Assembly: GCA_016703105.1 (NCBI GenBank)
Contig: JADJCS010000014.1
Location: 1 to 64,000, forward strand
From: Flavobacteriales bacterium
Lineage (GTDB): Bacteria > Bacteroidota > Bacteroidia > Flavobacteriales_F > PHOS-HE28
Direction: 5' to 3'
DNA: 64,000 nucleotides
A program made the position numbers and the translations under genes. Shown here one piece after another: positions 17,376-27,128 of this stretch; position 1 is the first letter of the stretch; every line of letters starts with the position of its first letter. The notes under the pieces were generated by a model. That model saw only the letters and a list, made by a program, of their open reading frames with translations. It searched no databases and was not told the DNA's origin.

Positions 17376-18206
17376 TCAAGCGCTGGGCACCTGCATTACA
17401 CGCACGGTATGCTGTGGCCCACCGATGCGGGCCTTTTGAAGAGCGGCCAGACCTTGTTCATAGGTCTCGAAGTAGACCGTCCAGTAATCGCCGGGGGCAC
17501 AGTAGGGCCGGACGGCGAGCTCCACGCCGTCAAGCGTGAGCTTGGCGATGTTCACGCTGGGGGCCGGTTCCTTCAACACGTTCGGATGCTGGCGCATCAC
17601 CTCCATGAGCACTTCCCGGGCCGCGCCGATGGGTGCGGTACTGTCGAGACCGAAGGTGAGGTCCACGCGGACGCTGCCTTCGCGCGTATGATTGATGATG
17701 TTGCCATTGGCCATGGGGCCGTTGGGGATGATGGCGGTCTTGTTCTCCGGGGTGAGCAGGACAGTGGTGAATATCTGGATCTCCTTCACCACGCCGGTTA
17801 TGCCCTGGGCCTCGATCAGGTCTCCCACCTTGTAGGGCTTGAAGAACAGAATGAGCGTGCCTCCGGCGAAGTTGGCCAGGGTGCCCTGCAAGGCCAGGCC
17901 GATGGCCAGACCGGCCGCACCGAGGATCGCGATGAAGCTGGTGGTCTGTACCCCGAGCATCCCCACCACGGTGATGATGAGCACGACACGCAGGCCGATG
18001 GTCACCAAGCTATTGAGGAAGCGACGCAGGGTGAGCTCCACGCCGCGTGCATCGAGCACTTTGCCAAGCATCTTGGCCACGAGCTTGATGACGACGGAGC
18101 CGATCCAAAAGACGAGTATCGCAGCGACCACCTTGGGCGCATAGGCGATCGCCATATCGAGAAGCCTCGTGGTGTAGGCCTCGGCTCTATTCATCTCATC
18201 GATCAT
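17376..18206 (-). CDS. Small-conductance mechanosensitive channel, MscS family
   Basis: A 276-residue inner-membrane channel that opens under membrane tension during hypo-osmotic shock. There are three predicted N-terminal helices; the pore helix TM3 has the Gly/Ala-rich pattern AILGAAGLAIGLALQGTLAN, followed by the beta domain (GGTLILFFKPYKVGDLIEAQ) and the cytoplasmic vestibule (IIPNGPMANGNIINHTREG). Length matches E. coli MscS (286). It lies downstream of the NYN protein gene and upstream of ileS, with no overlap to either. Confidence 0.92.
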   Translation of the reverse strand: MIDEMNRAEAYTTRLLDMAIAYAPKVVAAILVFWIGSVVIKLVAKMLGKVLDARGVELTLRRFLNSLVTIGLRVVLIITVVGMLGVQTTSFIAILGAAGLAIGLALQGTLANFAGGTLILFFKPYKVGDLIEAQGITGVVKEIQIFTTVLLTPENKTAIIPNGPMANGNIINHTREGSVRVDLTFGLDSTAPIGAAREVLMEVMRQHPNVLKEPAPSVNIAKLTLDGVELAVRPYCAPGDYWTVYFETYEQGLAALQKARIGGPQHTVRVMQVPSA

Positions 18207-18318
18207 AGAAGTGATGGTTGGTCGAGCCGAAGTTCGTTTCTATTTCTTGGACACCCGGATACGGCGAGAACGACCGCGTCTCCGTTGAACAGGCGATACT
18301 GGCAAGTATAGCGGCTCG

Positions 18319-19061
18319 TCAGGACCTGAACCGCACCATCACGGTATTCCCCTTTTCCTCGCGGCGCACTTCCAACTCGTCTTTCAAGGCGTTCACCAGC
18401 GAGGAGAGCGAGGCGTGACCATAGCTGCGTGGGTCGAAGCCGGGATCCAGTCGCCGGAGCGCCTGGCCGATCAGGCTTAACGATGCCTCCTCTTCTTCGC
18501 CCTTGGCGATGGTGAATGCCTTGCGCAGTTTGCGCATCAAAGCCGGGTTGGTGGAGAGCGCGGGGCCGCCGGCTTCTTCGCGCCACCGGTGCGCTTCTGC
18601 TCGGCCTTCGGTTCCTCCTGTACATCCAGGTTCTCCACATAGATGAAGCGTTCACACGCTTTGACGAAGGCATCGGGTGTCTTCTTCTCGCCCACGCCCA
18701 TAACGAAGAGCCCGGATTCCCGCAGCCGCGTCGCCAGCCGTGTGTAGTCACTATCGCTGCTCACGATACAGAAGGCGTCCACCAACTCGCCGTGGAGGAT
18801 GTCCATGGCATCGATGATCAAGGCGCTGTCCGTGCTGTTCTTCCCCTTCGTGTACGCGAACTGCTGCACCGGCTGAATGGCGTTCGCGTTCAGCAGGTCC
18901 TTCCAGCCGATCATTCCGGTCGTGGTCCAATCGCCATAGATGCGGCGGATGGTGATGGTGCCTTGCTTGCTCACTTCCTCCAGAATGGCCCGAAGGCGCT
19001 TAGGTGCAGCGTTGTCCCCATCGATCAGCAGTGCGATCGTGGTGTCGTTGATCTTCTTCAT
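18319..19061 (-). CDS. NYN-domain RNase-like protein with C-terminal OST-HTH/LOTUS domain (frameshift between domains)
   Basis: The N-terminal part (ATG 19061, MKKINDTTIALLIDGDNAAP) is a NYN (PIN-like) domain with the acidic residues expected of a metal-dependent nuclease: LLIDGDNA, STDSALIIDAMDIL and CIVSSDSDYTRLATRL. That frame stops at 18537 in a Pro/Arg tail. The next frame carries an OST-HTH domain (MRKLRKAFTIAKGEEEEASL, then PGFDPRSYGHASLSSLV), normally fused to NYN in such proteins. Reading through with a one-base change around the GGGG at 18562-18565 gives STNPALMRKLRKAF, the usual join. So either the single gene has a consensus error, or the two parts are translated separately from a TTG/ATG near 18540. 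The likely role is RNA binding and cleavage. Confidence 0.75.
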
Positions 19062-19141
19062 GCGGCAACAAGGTAGGCGCAGGGCTGCTGGCGAAAGCAC
19101 AGAGTTCCCTTAGGAGATGCTACCTTCCTGACCCGCCCGCC

Positions 19142-20910
19142 ATGAAGCACATCCATGCCCTCCTGCTTTCTCTGCTCACCGCATCGGCGGGCGGACAGGC
19201 CGTTACCAACATCACATGTACCGAGCCCCTCGCCCTCCAGGCGATGAAAGGCGTGCATAACCCGGCCGACTACGCGGCCACCAACGTGATCGACGACCAC
19301 CAGCAGATCCTTTGTGAACTGCGCACCCGGCTGTCGCCGGATTCACTCAAGGCGTTCTTGCAGCGGATGGAAGGTTTCTACACCCGCCATTCATACAGCG
19401 ATACGGTCTCGGCGACGACCGGGATCGGCGCGGCGCGGCGTTGGGCCTTCGGCAAGTTCCAGGAGTTCAGCGCGGCGAACGAGGACCGGTTGATCCCCGC
19501 CTATCTCCAGTTCGACTGGCCGGGGGGGCTCTGCGGCGATGGCCTTGGCTGGCGCAATGTCTTCGCGGTGCTTCCTGGCGCGGACACCACCGACCACCGC
19601 ATTGTGCTGATCGAGGCCCACCTGGACAGCCGTTGCCGGGAGGATTGCGATGCCACCTGCCTCGCGGCGGGCATGGAGGACAATGGGAGTGGCAGCGCGC
19701 TCGTGCTGGAACTGGCCCGCGTCATGAGCCGCTACACCTTCCGCCACACGCTCGTCTTCCTGCTCACTACGGCGGAAGAGCAAGGGTTGATCGGGGCGAG
19801 CGCGATGGCGCAGTTCTGCGTGGATGAAGCGATCGCGATCAAAGGTGTGCAGAACAATGATGTGGTCGGCGGTATACTCTGCGGGGAGACCAGCTCGCCC
19901 CCCAGCTGCCCGGCCGAAGGGGATGTGGACAGTTTGCAGGTGCGGCTTTTTTCCAGCGCGTCCCTTTCCAGCCCGCACCGCGGCTTCGCGCGCACCGTGA
20001 AGATGTACTACCAGGAAAAATGCAGAGCCAGGTGCCCGTGCCCATGACCATCAGCATCATGGCGCAGGAAGATCGCACCGGACGTGGCGGCGACCATATC
20101 CCCTTCCGCGTGAAGGGGTTCCGCAATCTGCGGTTCACCTCCGCGAACGAGCACGGCGATGCCAGCACGGATAGTTCCTGGTACCACGACCGGCAGCACA
20201 CCAGCGATGATATTCTCGGTGTGGATACCGATGGTGATCTGATCGTGGACAGCTTCTTCGTGGACTTCAACTACCTACAACGCAACGCGGTGATCAACGG
20301 GATGAGCGCTGCCTTGCTCGCGCTCGGGCCGGAGACGCCGACTTTCGTGGTACACGACGAACCGAACGGCTTGCGCGTCTCGCTCAACGGAGCCCCTTCC
20401 TTGGCGGCCTACCGCATCGGGGTACGTTCCACCAATGCCAATCTCGATTTCGATGCGGTGTACCGCACCACCGACACGAGCTATGTGATCCCGGGCCTGC
20501 TCGCGGGGGACATCTACTACATCAGCGTAGCGGGTATCGACAGCGCGGGTATCATGAGCCCCTTCTCGCATGAGTCGTTGAAAGGGAACGACGCGGATAC
20601 CCCCGCCGCGCCCACCGATCAGTTGCCCTACGGCATCGCTTGTGCACCGATCACAGTCCCCGAGGTCGTAGCGACGATGGGAACGCTCACGATCGTTCCT
20701 GATCCCGCCTCGGACATCATCACGTTGGTGACCGATCAGCCCATGGGGAATGTGGTGCTTCTGGATATGATGGGCCGCGAGGTAGTGCGGACACGGTTCG
20801 TGGCCAGCGTGCCGATCACCGTCGCTTCGCTCCCCGCCGGATCCTATTCGGTGGTTCTGCTCGGAACCGACAACAGCGTGCGCGCGCATGCGCGCTTCAT
20901 CAAGAACTAG
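19142..20910 (+). CDS. Secreted M28-family zinc peptidase with T9SS sorting domain (frameshifted)
   Basis: A signal peptide (MKHIHALLLSLLTASAGGQA) is followed by an M28 aminopeptidase domain with zinc-ligand motifs: IEAHLDSRCRED, AGMEDNGSGSALVLELARV and LLTTAEEQGLIGA. The frame closes at 20047, but the chain continues in another frame from about 20020 to 20910. One A missing from the run at 20016-20020 (GGAAAAATGC) would restore YYQEKMQSQVPVPMTISIMA. The second half completes the peptidase (GGDHIPFRVKGFRNLRFTSA, a further zinc-ligand region), then has a fibronectin-like segment and a C-terminal T9SS sorting domain (LTIVPDPASDIITLVTDQPM and a final YSVVLLG strand). Probably exported and cell-surface or secreted. 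Confidence 0.85.
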
Positions 20911-20918
20911 GGGGCGAC

Positions 20919-22283
20919 CTACTGGAGGTATCCTGGCAGCAAGCCGAACACAACGACGGAGATCCCGCAGACCGAGATCAACAAAAGGTTGACCGGGCTC
21001 ACCACCAACGCGGGTGCTTCCTCGGAAGGCGTGAAAGCCTCGCGGATCACCACGGCGTAGTAGTAGATCCCCACCAAGGCCATGAGCACGGCGAACACCG
21101 TGGTCTTGATCATGTCAGCGCCGATGGCCAGAAGGAAGATCTGGTACTTCGCTACGAAGCCGGCGGTGAGCGGAATGCCCGCCAGGGAGAGCAGGAGCAG
21201 CAAGGTAACCACGCCGATCCAGGGCTTCGCCCGGAACAGTCCGCGGAAAATGCGGATGTGCTCATCGCCATTGGCGGCACGCTTCGCGAGGGTCATCAAG
21301 ATGAAGAGCCCAACCGTGGCCAAAGAATAGGTGAAGGTGTAGTAGAAGAGCACCTGCGCGGTGTTCGGCGCCTGGCTCAGCACGGCCATCAACAGGAAGC
21401 CGCTGTGCGCGATGCTGCTGTAAGCCATCAATCGTTTGAAGTGGCTCTGTCGGAGCGCGACGATGTTGCCGATCAGCAGAGTGAAGATCGTCATCACCAG
21501 CAAGGCGTTGCCCAAAGTGGGAGGCATCTGCGTCATGCCCACGAAGCGGTAGAGCCCGATGAACGCCGCCATTTTCACCACGGTGCTCATGAACGCGGTG
21601 ATCAGTGTCGGCGAGCCCTCGTACACGTCCGGGCTCCAGAAGTGGAAGGGCGCTGCGGCCACCTTGAACGACAGGCCGATCGCCACGAAGAAGCAGCCCA
21701 GGGTGAACAGGATGTCGGGCTGGACCAGTTGCCGCAGGGCGACCTCCTTCACTACCCCCAGATCGAAAGAGGCGGCCACGCCATAGATCAATGCGATGCC
21801 CATCAATAGGAACGCGCTGGCGAACGAACCGAGCAGGAAGTATTTGAAACTCGCTTCGCTGCTGCGCATGCTATCGCGCTTGCCACCAGCCATGATGTAG
21901 AGCGGGATGCTCAGGATCTCGATGCCCAGAAAGAGCATGAGCAAATTCGTGTAGCTGGTGAGCAGCAGTGCGCCGGTGAGTGAGAAGACCATCAGCGCGT
22001 ATTGCTCGGCCACGTTCTCCTCTTGCCGCGCATAGTAGTCAGCGCCGAACAGGAAGATCAGCACGGTGACGACGAGCATGCCGCAGCTAAAGAACCAGCT
22101 TGCGCGATCGAAGGAGACCATGTTGGCGAACATGGCCACGTTGATCGAACGGTCCATGACGAACAGCCCGATCGCGGCCAACAGGCCAAGGACACCGACC
22201 GGCACGAGCAACTTCTTCTGCCCGAAAAGCCCCAGGTAAAGGAGCAGCACGCCCAGGACCGAAGTGAGGATCAGCGCGCTCAT
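20919..22283 (-). CDS. nuoN: NADH-quinone oxidoreductase subunit N
   Basis: A 454-residue membrane-arm antiporter-like subunit of complex I that takes part in proton translocation. It is almost entirely hydrophobic with about 13-14 predicted helices; LTSYTNLLMLFLGIEILSIP and YSSIAHSGFLLMAVLS contain the conserved charged residues in membrane helices. It is the last gene of the nuo operon, one base after nuoM, and converges on the M28 peptidase gene. Confidence 0.95.
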   Translation of the reverse strand: MSALILTSVLGVLLLYLGLFGQKKLLVPVGVLGLLAAIGLFVMDRSINVAMFANMVSFDRASWFFSCGMLVVTVLIFLFGADYYARQEENVAEQYALMVFSLTGALLLTSYTNLLMLFLGIEILSIPLYIMAGGKRDSMRSSEASFKYFLLGSFASAFLLMGIALIYGVAASFDLGVVKEVALRQLVQPDILFTLGCFFVAIGLSFKVAAAPFHFWSPDVYEGSPTLITAFMSTVVKMAAFIGLYRFVGMTQMPPTLGNALLVMTIFTLLIGNIVALRQSHFKRLMAYSSIAHSGFLLMAVLSQAPNTAQVLFYYTFTYSLATVGLFILMTLAKRAANGDEHIRIFRGLFRAKPWIGVVTLLLLLSLAGIPLTAGFVAKYQIFLLAIGADMIKTTVFAVLMALVGIYYYAVVIREAFTPSEEAPALVVSPVNLLLISVCGISVVVFGLLPGYLQ

Positions 22284-22284
22284 C

Positions 22285-23751
22285 TCAGTACAAAGCGGTG
22301 AAGGTGGAGAGCATCTGTTGCACGGAACCGTCCAAGAGGTTGAGCACCGGCGCAGGGAACACCCCGAGCACGAGAGAGACAGCGATCAGCGGGACGAGCA
22401 CGAGGTGATCGTGTTGGTCCGCATCGCCCGTCTGGGGCAGCTTGGCGTTCTCCGGACCGAGCATCACGCGTTGGTACGCGTAAAGCATGTAAACCGCGCC
22501 CAGGATGATCGTCGTCACCGCGGCGAAGGCCATCCAGCCGTCCCGTTGCCACAGCCCGTTGAACATCAACCATTCGCCCACGAAGCTCTGCGTGAGGGGC
22601 AGTGCGACGGCGTTCAACATGACCAAGAAGAACAGCGCGGCCAAACGCGGTGCGCGGTGCTTCAATCCGCCCATGGCCTCCAGATCGGTGGTGCCCGTGC
22701 GCCGCTGGATGGCGCCCACCAGATACAGCATGCACACCACCAGCACAGCATGCGCGAAAGCCTGGTAGAGCGATCCGCTGATGCCATAGGTGTTCTGAGC
22801 GAAGAGCCCGGCGCACAAGAGCCCAACGTGGCTGAGCGAGGAATAGGCCACCAGACGTTTCAGATCGCGTTGGCGGAAGGCGATGATGCCGGCGTACAAC
22901 GCACCGATCAATGCCATCCAGACCACCGTGCTGCGCCAGAATTCCACACCCTCAGGCACAATGGGCAGCACGAAACGCAGGATGCCGAACAGGCCCATCT
23001 TCAGCAAGACCCCGCCCAGTACCATGGTGCCTTGCAGCGGTGCCGAGGTATAGGTATCGGGCTGCCAGCTGTGGAAGGGGAAGATGGGAAGCTTCACCGC
23101 GAAGGCCAGGAAGAGCGCCCAGAACAACCAGATCTGCACATCGCCCGGCAGGCGAAGAGCGTGTAACGCATTGAAGTCAGCGCTATGTGTAGGCTCTTGA
23201 ACCACGCAGTAGGCGATGGCGAACAACAGTGCCAAACCGCCCAGCAACGTGTAGATGAAGAACCGCATCGTGACCGCCTTCGCACTGCCCAGTCGACCGG
23301 GAACGGCGGAACCCCAGAACAGCAGCAGGAAGAAGAGCGGCACCAGGCTCAGTTCGTAGAAGATGTAGAAGAGGAAAGCGTTCTGCGCCATGAACACCCC
23401 GAACAACGCGCTCTGGGTGAAGAGCAACAACGCGTTCATCAAAGCCGGACGATCGGCGCCTTCACGACGACCGGCGCCGATGATGAAGGGGAAGATCAGC
23501 GCGGTGAGCAGGAGGAAGAGCAGCCCCGTGCCATCGTAGCCTACGGTGAACCGTAATCCCCAATCGGGCATCCAGGCCAGGTCCAATAGCGTCACGTTGC
23601 TTCCCGGATAGCGCACCCACAAGAGGATCGCGAGCGCCGCTGTGATGAACGAAGACAGCAATGCGATCGTGCGTGCCGCACCATCGGGACGCGCCACGAG
23701 CAACAACGCCGCGGCGAGGAAGGGAACGAGGAGGAGGGCGATCAGCAGCAT
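22285..23751 (-). CDS. nuoM: NADH-quinone oxidoreductase subunit M
   Basis: An antiporter-like membrane subunit of complex I of about 488 residues. Typical segments are FIYTLLGGLALLFAIAYCVV, WQPDTYTSAPLQGTMVLGGV and KRLVAYSSLSHVGLLCAG, the last carrying the conserved Lys and His of the proton channel. ATG 23751 (MLLIALLLVPFLAAALLLVA) is preferred; a GTG nine bases upstream that overlaps the nuoL stop is also in frame. It lies between nuoL and nuoN in the operon. Confidence 0.95.
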   Translation of the reverse strand: MLLIALLLVPFLAAALLLVARPDGAARTIALLSSFITAALAILLWVRYPGSNVTLLDLAWMPDWGLRFTVGYDGTGLLFLLLTALIFPFIIGAGRREGADRPALMNALLLFTQSALFGVFMAQNAFLFYIFYELSLVPLFFLLLFWGSAVPGRLGSAKAVTMRFFIYTLLGGLALLFAIAYCVVQEPTHSADFNALHALRLPGDVQIWLFWALFLAFAVKLPIFPFHSWQPDTYTSAPLQGTMVLGGVLLKMGLFGILRFVLPIVPEGVEFWRSTVVWMALIGALYAGIIAFRQRDLKRLVAYSSLSHVGLLCAGLFAQNTYGISGSLYQAFAHAVLVVCMLYLVGAIQRRTGTTDLEAMGGLKHRAPRLAALFFLVMLNAVALPLTQSFVGEWLMFNGLWQRDGWMAFAAVTTIILGAVYMLYAYQRVMLGPENAKLPQTGDADQHDHLVLVPLIAVSLVLGVFPAPVLNLLDGSVQQMLSTFTALY

Positions 23752-23752
23752 C

Positions 23753-25639
23753 TCATCCACCGTATAGCGTGATCATGAGAAAGACCACGATGCCTACCAC
23801 CATCCCGAAGAGGTAGAAGCTCATGTTGCCGTTCTGTAGCATCCGCGCCGCCTTGCCCGCTTTCTGGGTCCAGCGTCCAGCGCCCAGTGTGATAGGTACC
23901 ATCACCTTGCGCTCCAAGATCCCATAGAACTGGGTGCTGAGCCAACCGTATGGGCGTTCCCACAGGAAGGCGTAGAGTTCGTCCACCATCCACTTGCGGG
24001 CGATCAACCGCGAGAAAATGGACATCTCCTCCGGCTCCGGATCCAAGGTGGTCTTCTTCACGAATCGGTTGTAAGCGAGTAGGATCGTAAGCAGGATCAG
24101 ACCCACGGTAACGGCCATCAGGATCCATTCGGTGGAAGCGCTCAGGTAGTTGTGTTCACCCGCGATACCCTCGGCGGCGGTCTCCAGGTAGTGCTTCATC
24201 GGCTCGTGGCCACCGAAGAGATGCGGCAGGTTCAGCAGGCCGCCAGCTACGCTCAGCACGGCGAGAACCATCAGGGGCACGGTCATCACCAGCGGGCTCT
24301 CGTGCGCATGCGCATGACCCCTGTACGTGCCGAAGAAGGTGAGGAAGAGCAGCCGGAACATGTAGAAAACGGTGAGCAAACTCACCGCCATGGTGGCCGC
24401 ATAGAGCATCGGATGTTCCTGGTACGCCGCCATTAGGATCGCATCCTTGCTGAAGAAACCACTGAAGCCCGGAATGCCCGCGATGGCCAACGTGCCGATG
24501 AGGAAGGTGACGTAGGTGATCTTCGTTACGCCCTTCAACCCGCCCATCTTGCGGATGTCCTGCTCGCCGCCGAGGGCATGGATCACACTACCGGCGCCGA
24601 GGAAGAGCAGGGCCTTGAAGAACGCATGCGTGGTGACGTGGAACATCGCCGCGCTGTACGCACCGAGACCAAGGGCCACGAACATCAAGCCCAGTTGCGA
24701 TACGGTGGAATAGGCGAGCACCTTTTTGATGTCGTTCTGGAACACGCCGATGCTCGCGGTGAGCAGGGCGGTAATGAGGCCCGTCCAGAGCACGACGTCC
24801 TGCGTGAACGGTGCCAGGCTGAAGAGGGCGCTGCTGCGCACCAACAGGAAGATGCCGGCCGTTACCATCGTCGCGGCGTGGATCAAGGCGCTCACCGGCG
24901 TGGGGCCGGCCATGGCATCGGGCAGCCAGGTGAAGAGCGGCAATTGCGCGCTCTTCCCGATCGCTCCCACAAAGAGCAACAGTGTCACCACCGTCACCAT
25001 TTCAACGCTCAAGCTGCCTGCGCGGTCGAAGACCTCGACGTAGTTCAAGGTGCCCAGGCGGCTGAACAACAACGCGAGCGCGAGCACGAAGCCCACATCG
25101 CCGATCCGGTTCATGACGAAGGCCTTGCGCGCGGCATAGTTGTACGCTGGCTTGGTGTACCAGAAGCCGATCAGCAGATAGCTGCACAGGCCCACGCCCT
25201 CCCAACCGATGAAGGTCATCACGAAGTTGGCGCCCATCACCAGCAGCAGCATGGCGAAGGTGAACAGGTTGAGGCAGGCGAAGAAGGTGCTCACCCGCGC
25301 ATCGTCGTGCATGTAGCCGATCGAGTAGAGATGGATCAAGGTGCCCACACCCGTCACGATCAACATCATGGTAAGCGAGAGCGCATCGATCTGCAGGGCG
25401 AAGGGCACATCCATGCCGCCGATGTGGATCCAGTCGAAGAAGTTGACCACTTGTGGCCCATCCTCGGCATGGGTGTGCAGGAACATGATCACACTCACCA
25501 CGAACGACAAGCCGATCATCGTGGTTGCCAGCATGCCGGCCGCGTTGCCTTTCAACTTGCCCCGCAGCGCAGCGATGACGAGCGCCCCTAGCAGTGGGAA
25601 ACCAGGCACCATTGCGGCGTGGAGCGGCAGGTTCACCAT
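23753..25639 (-). CDS. nuoL: NADH-quinone oxidoreductase subunit L
   Basis: The largest membrane subunit of complex I, 628 residues, with the long lateral helix. The antiporter core is recognised by HLYSIGYMHDDARVSTFFAC, TFIGWEGVGLCSYLLIGFWY, FTWLPDAMAGPTPVSALIHA and KKVLAYSTVSQLGLMFVALG. ATG 25639 is chosen because it gives the normal N-terminus (MVNLPLHAAMVPGFPLLGAL) and overlaps the nuoK stop by seven bases; sequence further upstream in the same frame is nuoK/nuoJ read out of frame. Confidence 0.95.
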   Translation of the reverse strand: MVNLPLHAAMVPGFPLLGALVIAALRGKLKGNAAGMLATTMIGLSFVVSVIMFLHTHAEDGPQVVNFFDWIHIGGMDVPFALQIDALSLTMMLIVTGVGTLIHLYSIGYMHDDARVSTFFACLNLFTFAMLLLVMGANFVMTFIGWEGVGLCSYLLIGFWYTKPAYNYAARKAFVMNRIGDVGFVLALALLFSRLGTLNYVEVFDRAGSLSVEMVTVVTLLLFVGAIGKSAQLPLFTWLPDAMAGPTPVSALIHAATMVTAGIFLLVRSSALFSLAPFTQDVVLWTGLITALLTASIGVFQNDIKKVLAYSTVSQLGLMFVALGLGAYSAAMFHVTTHAFFKALLFLGAGSVIHALGGEQDIRKMGGLKGVTKITYVTFLIGTLAIAGIPGFSGFFSKDAILMAAYQEHPMLYAATMAVSLLTVFYMFRLLFLTFFGTYRGHAHAHESPLVMTVPLMVLAVLSVAGGLLNLPHLFGGHEPMKHYLETAAEGIAGEHNYLSASTEWILMAVTVGLILLTILLAYNRFVKKTTLDPEPEEMSIFSRLIARKWMVDELYAFLWERPYGWLSTQFYGILERKVMVPITLGAGRWTQKAGKAARMLQNGNMSFYLFGMVVGIVVFLMITLYGG

Positions 25640-25962
25640 TTCAACCGGTTCAATTGGTTGATGTCCACGCTGTCCACGTTGCGCTTCATCATCACCAGGA
25701 TGGCCAGACCCACGGTCACTTCCGCAGCGGCCACGAGCATGATGAAGAACACGAAGACCTGGCCGCCCGGATCGCTGTGGTGCGCACTGAACGCCGCCAG
25801 CAAGAGGTTCACGCTGTTGAACATCAGCTCCAAACACATCAGGATAATGATGGTGTTCCGGCGGAACAACGCCCCCGCCATGCCGATGGAGAACAGGATG
25901 AAACTGAGCACGATGTAGTGCTCCAAGGGGATCACGCGGATGGCCGTCATCATGCCGTCCAT
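25633..25962 (-). CDS. nuoK: NADH-quinone oxidoreductase subunit K
   Basis: A three-helix membrane subunit of complex I (109 residues). Conserved segments are PLEHYIVLSFILFSIGMAG and RNTIIILMCLELMFNSVNLL, with the two buried glutamates (the LEL motif and the upstream region) used in proton transfer. The start is ATG 25962, which shares bases with the nuoJ stop (GTGATGG); a GTG three bases upstream is also possible. Tight overlap with nuoJ and nuoL indicates translational coupling. Confidence 0.94.
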   Translation of the reverse strand: MDGMMTAIRVIPLEHYIVLSFILFSIGMAGALFRRNTIIILMCLELMFNSVNLLLAAFSAHHSDPGGQVFVFFIMLVAAAEVTVGLAILVMMKRNVDSVDINQLNRLKW

Positions 25963-26519
25963 CACGCAGGGATCTTTTTGGTGCGGCGTTCCACGGGCGC
26001 AGGATGCGTCGGCGCATCCTCACGCGGTGTGCGATCCTTGCGGCCCAGCATCACAGCACCGATGATCGCGCTGAGGAAGAGGACACTGCTCATTTCAAAT
26101 GGCAGGAGGAACTCGCTGAAGAGGCTCTGGCCCACGCTCTTCACCAGGCCCGTGCTACCGTCGAACTCCTTCGCGGCCGTGATCTGAACGCCTTGTCGCA
26201 ACGCGCCGAGCAGAGTGAACAAGAACAGTGCTCCAGCGGTCACCGCAGCGATCCGCGTCGTCAAAGTCTTGCTGGGCTCTGTGATCTTGTTCAGGTTGAG
26301 CAGCATGATGACGAAGAGGAAGAGCACCATGATGGCGCCCGTGTACACGATGATGTGCACCGCCGCCAGGAATTGTGCGTTCAGCAGGATGTAGTGGCCC
26401 GCGATGCTGAGGAAGCAAACGATCAGCGAGATCACACTGTTCACCGGACTCCGCGCGGCCACCACCATCAATGCACTGAGCACCGAGATCACTGCGAAGA
26501 GGTAGAAGAGGTACAGCAT
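25962..26519 (-). CDS. nuoJ: NADH-quinone oxidoreductase subunit J
   Basis: A complex I membrane subunit of 185 residues with five predicted helices: MLYLFYLFAVISVLSALMVV, then the conserved FLSIAGHYILLNAQFLAAVH and IIVYTGAIMVLFLFVIMLLN segments. A Lys/Arg/Pro-rich cytoplasmic tail follows (GRKDRTPREDAPTHPAPVER). It lies 12 bases downstream of nuoI and overlaps nuoK. Confidence 0.94.
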   Translation of the reverse strand: MLYLFYLFAVISVLSALMVVAARSPVNSVISLIVCFLSIAGHYILLNAQFLAAVHIIVYTGAIMVLFLFVIMLLNLNKITEPSKTLTTRIAAVTAGALFLFTLLGALRQGVQITAAKEFDGSTGLVKSVGQSLFSEFLLPFEMSSVLFLSAIIGAVMLGRKDRTPREDAPTHPAPVERRTKKIPA

Positions 26520-26531
26520 CCGGTCAGCCGC

Positions 26532-27125
26532 TCAACGATTGTGGGCGAATTTGCGGTCTTTCTTGAACTCCAGCACGGCGGCCGTCTGGCGTTTGCTCAC
26601 ATCCACGCGCAGGGCGGGATCGAGCGGTTCCACCAGCCATTGTTTGCCGTAGGTGAAAGTGCCGCGTGTGTAGTCGGTGGGTACCAGCCGGTCGGTGAGG
26701 AAGATGGCCTCCTTCGGGCAGGCTTCTTCGCAGTCGCCGCAGAAGATGCAGCGCAGCATGTTGATCTCGTACACCGCTGCATACTTCTCTTCGCGGTACA
26801 ACTTCTCTTCGCCCTTCTTCCGCTCGCCGCTCACCATCGTGATCGCTTCCGCAGGACAGGCCACCGCGCAAAGTCCACAGGCGGTGCAGCGCTCGCGGCC
26901 CTGGTCGTCGCGCTTCAGCACGTGCATGCCACGGTAGATCTGGCTGAACGGCCGGATCTGCTCGGGGTACTTCACCGTGGCCTTCTTCAGGCGGAAGAAG
27001 TGCTTCAGGGTGATCGCCATGCCCTTGATGATCGCCGGCAGATAGATGCGCTCCATGAGCGTCATCTTCTTGTTGCTCGCGACTTCGGAGCGCTTGGTGA
27101 GCGGCTGGGTGATCGGGGTGCTCAT
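26532..27125 (-). CDS. nuoI: NADH-quinone oxidoreductase subunit I (2[4Fe-4S] ferredoxin-like)
   Basis: A peripheral-arm subunit of 197 residues carrying clusters N6a and N6b, passing electrons towards NuoB. It has two classical CxxCxxCxxxCP motifs: ERCTACGLCAVACPAEAI and MLRCIFCGDCEEACPKEAI. An amphipathic N-terminal region (IIKGMAITLKHFFRLKKA) docks it to the membrane arm. It lies three bases downstream of nuoH. Confidence 0.96.
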   Translation of the reverse strand: MSTPITQPLTKRSEVASNKKMTLMERIYLPAIIKGMAITLKHFFRLKKATVKYPEQIRPFSQIYRGMHVLKRDDQGRERCTACGLCAVACPAEAITMVSGERKKGEEKLYREEKYAAVYEINMLRCIFCGDCEEACPKEAIFLTDRLVPTDYTRGTFTYGKQWLVEPLDPALRVDVSKRQTAAVLEFKKDRKFAHNR

Positions 27126-27128
27126 CGC

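Noticed and set aside
18203..18751. Minus-strand frame of 182 codons overlapping the NYN/OST-HTH gene
   Set aside because: The translation is Arg/Ser-rich without domain features, while the two other frames carry NYN and OST-HTH motifs.
23753..26023. NuoL extended upstream to 26023
   Set aside because: The extension reads nuoK and nuoJ out of frame; ATG 25639 gives the conserved NuoL start.
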